Shown piece by piece: positions 5,791 to 9,615 of a stretch of DNA of 9,615 nt. Below the pieces are notes generated by a model. The model saw only the letters and a program-made list of their open reading frames with translations. It was not told the DNA's origin and did not search any database. A program made the position numbers and the translations under genes. The DNA is from CAYLMG01 sp964464635 (GTDB lineage: Bacteria; Planctomycetota; Phycisphaerae; Sedimentisphaerales; Anaerobacaceae). The stretch is taken from NCBI GenBank assembly GCA_964464635.1, contig CAYXGT010000096.1:1-9615 (forward strand). Direction: 5' to 3'. How positions within the stretch are numbered: position 1 is the stretch's first letter; each line of letters begins with the position of its first letter.

Positions 5791-6387
5791 ATGGCAGAAG
5801 CAGATGAGATAAAAAAAGAAGAAACAAAAGAGGGCGAGGCAGCCGGCAATGCAGCCGGGAAGGAAAGCGAGCAGACAAGCGAGCAAAGTTTCATAGGCCG
5901 TTTTTTGCCCTGGATAATAATGGCGGTGGTGATAGTGGTTTTTGCCGGCGGGGGCCTGACACTCGGCAGACTCTTTGCCGGCTCTAAACAGCCGGAGACC
6001 GCCCAGCAGGAGCAGCCGGAATCTGCGGAAACAGCCGACCTGAAAAGCAGCGGTAGTTCGCAAAAGAGCTGGTACTATGACCTGGACCCGGTTATCGCCA
6101 ATCTTAATGAGCCGTCAGTGACACGTTATGTTCGTGCGACGCTGACTCTGGAGCTGGCAGGTACGATTGACGCCAAAAAGGGTGAGGTTTTTATTAATGA
6201 GAAAAAGCCGATGCTTACCAACTGGCTGACAATCTACCTTGCCGGTCAGACTCTTGAGGATATACGCGGTGACAGAAATTTGAGACGCATCCAGGCGCAG
6301 ATTCTCGATGCTTTTAATGAAAAGCTGTTTCCCGATTCGAAGCCTCAGATTAAGAGTATTCTATTTAAGGAGTTCGCCGTGCAATGA
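5791..6387 (+). CDS. fliL: Flagellar basal body-associated protein FliL
   Basis: A 198-residue single-pass inner-membrane protein. FliL surrounds or contacts the stator units at the basal body and supports torque and stator engagement. Visible: an acidic, charged cytoplasmic tail of about 35 residues; one membrane segment (about 38-58, from FLPWIIMAVVIVV to GLTL); a Gln/Glu/Ser-rich linker; and the periplasmic FliL domain (about 94-198), beginning WYYDLDPVIANLNEP with VTRYVRATLTLEL and ending in KPQIKSILFKEFAVQ, the usual FliL C-terminal pattern. Length and layout are normal, although the linker is a little long. GGGA at 5778-5781 is a moderate Shine-Dalgarno 9 bases before the ATG. It follows the activator gene after 56 bases and overlaps fliM by 4 bases (ATGA), so the two are translationally coupled. 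Confidence 0.92.
   Translation: MAEADEIKKEETKEGEAAGNAAGKESEQTSEQSFIGRFLPWIIMAVVIVVFAGGGLTLGRLFAGSKQPETAQQEQPESAETADLKSSGSSQKSWYYDLDPVIANLNEPSVTRYVRATLTLELAGTIDAKKGEVFINEKKPMLTNWLTIYLAGQTLEDIRGDRNLRRIQAQILDAFNEKLFPDSKPQIKSILFKEFAVQ
6367..6372 (+). promoter_or_regulatory. Ribosome binding site of fliM inside the end of fliL
   Basis: AAGGAG lies within the last codons of fliL, 11 bases before the fliM ATG that overlaps the fliL stop codon. It supports the ATG at 6384 as the fliM start. Confidence 0.6.
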
Positions 6388-7343
6388 GTGATAAAGTCGG
6401 CAACAATCTGACGAAGGAGAGAATGCAGCAGCTTTTGGCTTCTGTCGGCAGCAGGCCCGTGCCGCAGGAGGAGAAAATAGAAGCTGAGGAATATGATTGG
6501 TCCCGGCCGCACTATTTCAGCAATGAGCAGCTTGAGAAGATTGAGGGTTTTGCGAAAAAAACGGCTGTGGCCGTAGCCGAGAAATTCAGAGCTTTCTATA
6601 ACGCTGATTTTAAAGTGACAATACCCTCGACAGCCGAGCACTACGCGACTGTGATTACCAATCGAACAGACGATTCAGATGAGAACGACTATTATCTTGT
6701 TTTCAATAATGGAGCAAAGCAGTTCTGCGGATTTGTAAGGATACCATATCAGTCGGCCCTGAAGTGGGCGACAGGTCTGCTCGGAGACTCTGAATCTCAG
6801 GGTGAATCCGAGAGGGCATTGTCACAGCTTGAAGAATCTCTTTTGCTTGACGTGGCATCGAGTTTTGTAAGGGCTCTTTTTATTGCGCATAAAAGCTGTG
6901 ATTTCAAGCCGGCTGAAGAGCTCATCAAGGCGAACCTGGCAGTCGAGGTTGATACTTCGAGTGAGTTTTGTGAGATTGCACTCGAGATTAAAAAGGCTGA
7001 ATCTGAAGATACGGACAAGGCTTTTATTTTTATTTTGAGCGGTAATCTTAATGAGGTTGCGGGCAGGAGCGGCAGGGAGGCTATCCTTTCGGCGGAGGAG
7101 AATCGAAAGTCGATTATTGAAAGTCTTAATCAGGTTTCATTTACCGTAACGGCGCAGCTTGATTCATCGATGCTGAGCTTTGAAGAGGCGATCGGTCTTC
7201 AGGCAGGTGACATATTGCTGCTTGATAAAAAGTTGAACGAAGGTGCCGAGCTGCTTCTGCAGGGACGAAGGCTTTTTTACGGCAGTCTTGCAAAGACGCG
7301 AGGCAGCAAGTCCGTTGTGATTACAGGTTCGCCTTTTAAGTAA
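6384..7343 (+). CDS. fliM: Flagellar motor switch protein FliM, divergent
   Basis: A 319-residue C-ring protein that links FliG to FliN and, in chemotactic bacteria, receives CheY-phosphate. Visible: a short N-terminal helix (9-18, LTKERMQQLL), a linker, the FliM entry motif (YDWSRPHYFSNEQLEKIEGF, start of the CheC-like middle domain, about 38-240), and a C-terminal SpoA domain (about 250-316, VSFTVTAQLDSSMLSFEEA... LLLQGRRLFYGSLAK). Two usually conserved parts are altered. The CheY-binding peptide, normally close to LSQ(D/E)EIDALL, keeps only the leucines and a hydroxyl residue. The GGPG-type motif facing FliG is replaced by TGLLGDS (130-136). Gene order (fliL-fliM-fliN) and domain content still identify it as FliM; a CheC/FliY-type fusion is less likely because the entry motif is FliM-like. 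Its switching input may differ from the classical one. Confidence 0.88.
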   Translation: MSDKVGNNLTKERMQQLLASVGSRPVPQEEKIEAEEYDWSRPHYFSNEQLEKIEGFAKKTAVAVAEKFRAFYNADFKVTIPSTAEHYATVITNRTDDSDENDYYLVFNNGAKQFCGFVRIPYQSALKWATGLLGDSESQGESERALSQLEESLLLDVASSFVRALFIAHKSCDFKPAEELIKANLAVEVDTSSEFCEIALEIKKAESEDTDKAFIFILSGNLNEVAGRSGREAILSAEENRKSIIESLNQVSFTVTAQLDSSMLSFEEAIGLQAGDILLLDKKLNEGAELLLQGRRLFYGSLAKTRGSKSVVITGSPFK

Positions 7344-7395
7344 ATCAATATTGTTATTGGATTGCAGAGGATTGGTAATTAAGAGGGAATAAAAA

Positions 7396-7794
7396 ATGGC
7401 AGAAACAGAGCAGGTTGTAGAAGAACAACAGCAGGATGGGGCTGCACAGCAGGAGAAGCAGGAGACAAAAACCGAGGCACAGTCTGTTGAGCTTTCCGAG
7501 GCAACTGAGGCCGGCGGCGCTGCGGGCGGCGGCAGCATTGACATATTGCTTGATATGAGTGTTCCGGTGTCGGTAACTATCGGCCGGACGGATGTGACGG
7601 TTCGCCGGCTTTTACAATTAGGGCCGGGAGCTGTGCTTAAACTTGATAAGCCTGTTGACGCACCGGTGGATTTATACCTTAAAGATGCCAGGTTTGCTAC
7701 CGGTGATGTCGTTGTCGTCAATGACAGATTCGCCGTGAGAATAAAGCAGATTTTGTCAACCGGCGGCTCCGAAGCAAAAAAAGATAAGGCATAA
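7396..7794 (+). CDS. fliN: Flagellar motor switch protein FliN
   Basis: A 132-residue protein with a low-complexity Gln/Glu/Ala tail (1-45, ending in a Gly/Ala-rich hinge) and one SpoA domain (about 48-125). The signature run IDILLDMSVPVSVTIGRTD, followed by RRLLQLGPGAVLKLDKPVD and GDVVVVNDRFAVRI, is typical FliN. FliN forms the lower part of the C-ring with the FliM SpoA domain and docks the FliH/FliI export ATPase complex. Shine-Dalgarno GAGGGA (7383-7388) sits 7 bases before the ATG. It lies 52 bases after fliM and 6 bases before flhA; the 52-base gap shows no terminator or promoter. Confidence 0.95.
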   Translation: MAETEQVVEEQQQDGAAQQEKQETKTEAQSVELSEATEAGGAAGGGSIDILLDMSVPVSVTIGRTDVTVRRLLQLGPGAVLKLDKPVDAPVDLYLKDARFATGDVVVVNDRFAVRIKQILSTGGSEAKKDKA

Positions 7795-7800
7795 AACAGA

Positions 7801-9615
7801 ATGCAGGATTTAAGAGCAAATACGAAAAGTCCGGCGATACTGTCTCACAGCAATGTTATCCTTGTGGGCGGGATGGCAACCATTCTTGCCACACTTTTAA
7901 TTCCTCTTCCCACGGCGATACTTGATATGCTTCTCGCCTGCAGTATTTCCTTGTCACTGGCGGTTTTGATTGTGACGCTTTCGGCAAAAGAGGCGCTGGA
8001 GCTGTCCTCGTTTCCGTCACTGCTGCTTTTTGTGACTTTGTTTCGGCTTTCGCTTAATGTTGCTTCGACGAGGCTGATTCTGCTGAATGCGAATGCGGGC
8101 AAGGTTATCCAGACTTTCGGCTCCCTTGTTGCGGGCAATAGTATCGTGGTCGGCCTTGTGATATTCCTTATTCTGGTAATTGTGCAGTTCATAGTCATCA
8201 CAAAAGGCGCTGAGCGTATAAGTGAGGTCGCGGCGAGGTTTACTCTGGATGCTATGCCGGGCAAACAAATGGCTATTGACGCGGACCTCAATGCGGGCAC
8301 TATAACCGAGGTTGAGGCGAACGAGCGCAGGGGCAAAATCGTCAAGGAAAGCGAGTTTTACGGTGCTATGGATGGTGCCAGCAAATTCATACGCGGCGAT
8401 GCCAAGGCCGGCTTAATAATAACGGCAGTCAATATAGTCGGCGGTATAGCTATGGGCTATTCACACGGGATGACTGTTGGCAATGCAATTAAAACATATT
8501 CGATTCTTTCAATCGGTGACGGTCTTGTAAGCCAGGTACCTTCCCTGATTATTTCAATCAGCTCCGGTTTTCTGGTTACCAAGATTTCTTCACATTATGA
8601 TATAGGTCAGGACCTTTCGAAACAGTTCCTGAGGACTTCAAAGCCTTTGATGATGACTTCTTTGCTGGTTGCCTCGCTTGCGTTTGTTCCGGGTCTGCCG
8701 GCACTGCCTTTTTTGCTTTTGGGTGCCGGGGCGTTTATTACCGGAAGAGTCGTTAGTCAATCGGCCCAGAAGATTGAGAAGAAAAACAAAGAGCTTGGTC
8801 CCGAGGCTAAAGCCGAAAAAGAGCCTATTGAAAATCTGCTCGATATCGACCGCATTTCGGTTAACGTTGGAGTGAAATTGATATCGATGGTTGACCCCCG
8901 CAGGAACAGCACTATTTTCGAGCGCATCGGCGCTTTGCGGAGGCGCTTCGCCCAGCAGTTCGGGATTATTATTCCTTTAGTTCGCGTGCGGGATAATATT
9001 ACCATCGAGGCCGGTGCTTATGAGATTAAGCTTGCTGATTTGCCTGTGGCCCGCGGACATCTTGAGCCTGATATGTTTCTTGCTATGGATTCTGGGTCCG
9101 TTCAGAACAAGGTTAAGGGAATTGAGACGAAAGAGCCGGTTTATGGTCTGCCGGCATTATGGATAAAGCGGGACGACAAGGAGACGGCGGAATTAAACGG
9201 ATATACTGTTATCGACACGGAGTCGGTTTTTATCACTCATTTATCCGAGACTTTGAAGAAATATGCCAGTGAGCTGCTGACGCGGGAAGACGTTCAGCTT
9301 TTGCTCGAGCGGCTGCGCGGTAAACAGCCGTCACTTGTCGGAGATGTGGTCGGGGAATTAGTTCCCATTGGGGTGCTGCACAGGGTGCTCAGGAATCTTT
9401 TACGTGATCAGATACCTATAAGAGAGATGACAACCATACTTGAGACGCTGGCTGAGCATGCCGGCAAAACGAAGAACAGCTCGGTTTTGACGGAACTGGT
9501 AAGAAAATCCTTAAGCAGGACCATTACACAGCAGTATAGCGACGAAAATAGAAAAATTTTTGCGATTACTCTTGAGCCTGTACTTGAAAATCAGATGATT
9601 TCGACAATCAAGCAG
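7801..9615 (+). CDS. flhA: Flagellar type III export gate protein FlhA (right end cut by the window)
   Basis: An open frame from ATG 7801 to the last base, 605 codons without a stop; complete FlhA proteins are about 690-710 residues, so roughly the last 90-100 are missing. FlhA is the ring-forming export-gate component at the base of the flagellar secretion channel and takes part in proton-driven export. The N-terminal part (to about 325) has the expected membrane segments, the FHIPEP-family signature FRLSLNVASTRLIL (81-94) and the loop ERISEVAARFTLDAMPGKQM (138-157). Asp200 in FIRGDAKAG corresponds to the essential Asp208 of Salmonella FlhA by motif counting. After a charged linker (about 320-347) comes the cytoplasmic domain, with DLPVARGHLEPDMFLAM, VYGLPALWI, GYTVIDTESVFITHL and VGELVPIGVLHRVLRNLL. 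The start follows fliN by 6 bases with only a weak AAGG (7786-7789) upstream, so coupling to fliN is likely. FliP, FliQ, FliR and FlhB are not encoded between fliN and flhA. Confidence 0.96.
   Translation, partial: MQDLRANTKSPAILSHSNVILVGGMATILATLLIPLPTAILDMLLACSISLSLAVLIVTLSAKEALELSSFPSLLLFVTLFRLSLNVASTRLILLNANAGKVIQTFGSLVAGNSIVVGLVIFLILVIVQFIVITKGAERISEVAARFTLDAMPGKQMAIDADLNAGTITEVEANERRGKIVKESEFYGAMDGASKFIRGDAKAGLIITAVNIVGGIAMGYSHGMTVGNAIKTYSILSIGDGLVSQVPSLIISISSGFLVTKISSHYDIGQDLSKQFLRTSKPLMMTSLLVASLAFVPGLPALPFLLLGAGAFITGRVVSQSAQKIEKKNKELGPEAKAEKEPIENLLDIDRISVNVGVKLISMVDPRRNSTIFERIGALRRRFAQQFGIIIPLVRVRDNITIEAGAYEIKLADLPVARGHLEPDMFLAMDSGSVQNKVKGIETKEPVYGLPALWIKRDDKETAELNGYTVIDTESVFITHLSETLKKYASELLTREDVQLLLERLRGKQPSLVGDVVGELVPIGVLHRVLRNLLRDQIPIREMTTILETLAEHAGKTKNSSVLTELVRKSLSRTITQQYSDENRKIFAITLEPVLENQMISTIKQ

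Noticed and set aside
7164..7721. 185-codon antisense open frame across fliM, the gap and fliN
   Set aside because: Low-complexity Ser/Thr/Cys-rich translation, opposed to two well-identified genes.
7845..8345. 166-codon antisense open frame opposite flhA
   Set aside because: The + strand reading is unmistakable FlhA; the antisense frame has no coherent domain.

Overview
The window is the first part of a chemotaxis/flagellar motor operon, all on the + strand, preceded by about 555 bases of non-coding, regulatory-looking DNA. FliL, FliM, FliN and FlhA can be recognised directly from their sequences. The organism is a bacterium with an envelope that takes exported proteins and with sigma-54-dependent flagellar control. 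The TPR-rich leading genes, the divergent FliM and the base composition would fit an uncultured planctomycete (Phycisphaerae-like). That placement is an inference from style and is not proven by the sequence.

Layout. Bases 1-217 hold one complete copy and one cut-off copy of a hairpin-forming intergenic repeat. Bases 259-429 hold a set of palindromes, a 10-bp-phased direct repeat and a near-perfect sigma-54 (-24/-12) promoter at 413-429. The predicted transcript starts near 440, leaving a 5' leader of about 115 nt. Then come: a large membrane-anchored TPR protein with an STN/secretin-N0-like domain in its middle (556-3126); a secreted TPR protein (3147-4163); a sigma-54 enhancer-binding activator with a degenerate receiver (4226-5734, GTG start); fliL (5791-6387); fliM (6384-7343, overlapping fliL by 4 bases); fliN (7396-7794); and flhA (7801 to beyond the right edge, 605 codons visible). 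No gap between genes exceeds 62 bases and none holds a convincing terminator, so one transcript from the sigma-54 promoter is likely.

How they work together. FliM and FliN build the switch/C-ring, FliL sits around the stator at the basal body, and FlhA is the export-gate protein of the flagellar type III secretion apparatus. The AAA+ activator keeps every motif needed to open sigma-54 promoters and is encoded in an operon that itself begins with a sigma-54 promoter, so a self-reinforcing flagellar regulatory loop is plausible. The two TPR proteins are unassigned; their place in the operon suggests envelope-level assembly or scaffolding of the flagellum.

The most unusual signal is a small family of GC-rich palindromes (core GCCTCG - loop - CGARGC - GGGCC) found three times inside the two TPR genes, in two orientations and different reading frames. 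Each adds an in-frame peptide at a tolerant protein site: next to a membrane segment, in a domain loop, and at a signal-peptide end. This looks like a short palindromic element that invades coding sequence, similar in principle to the Rickettsia palindromic elements.
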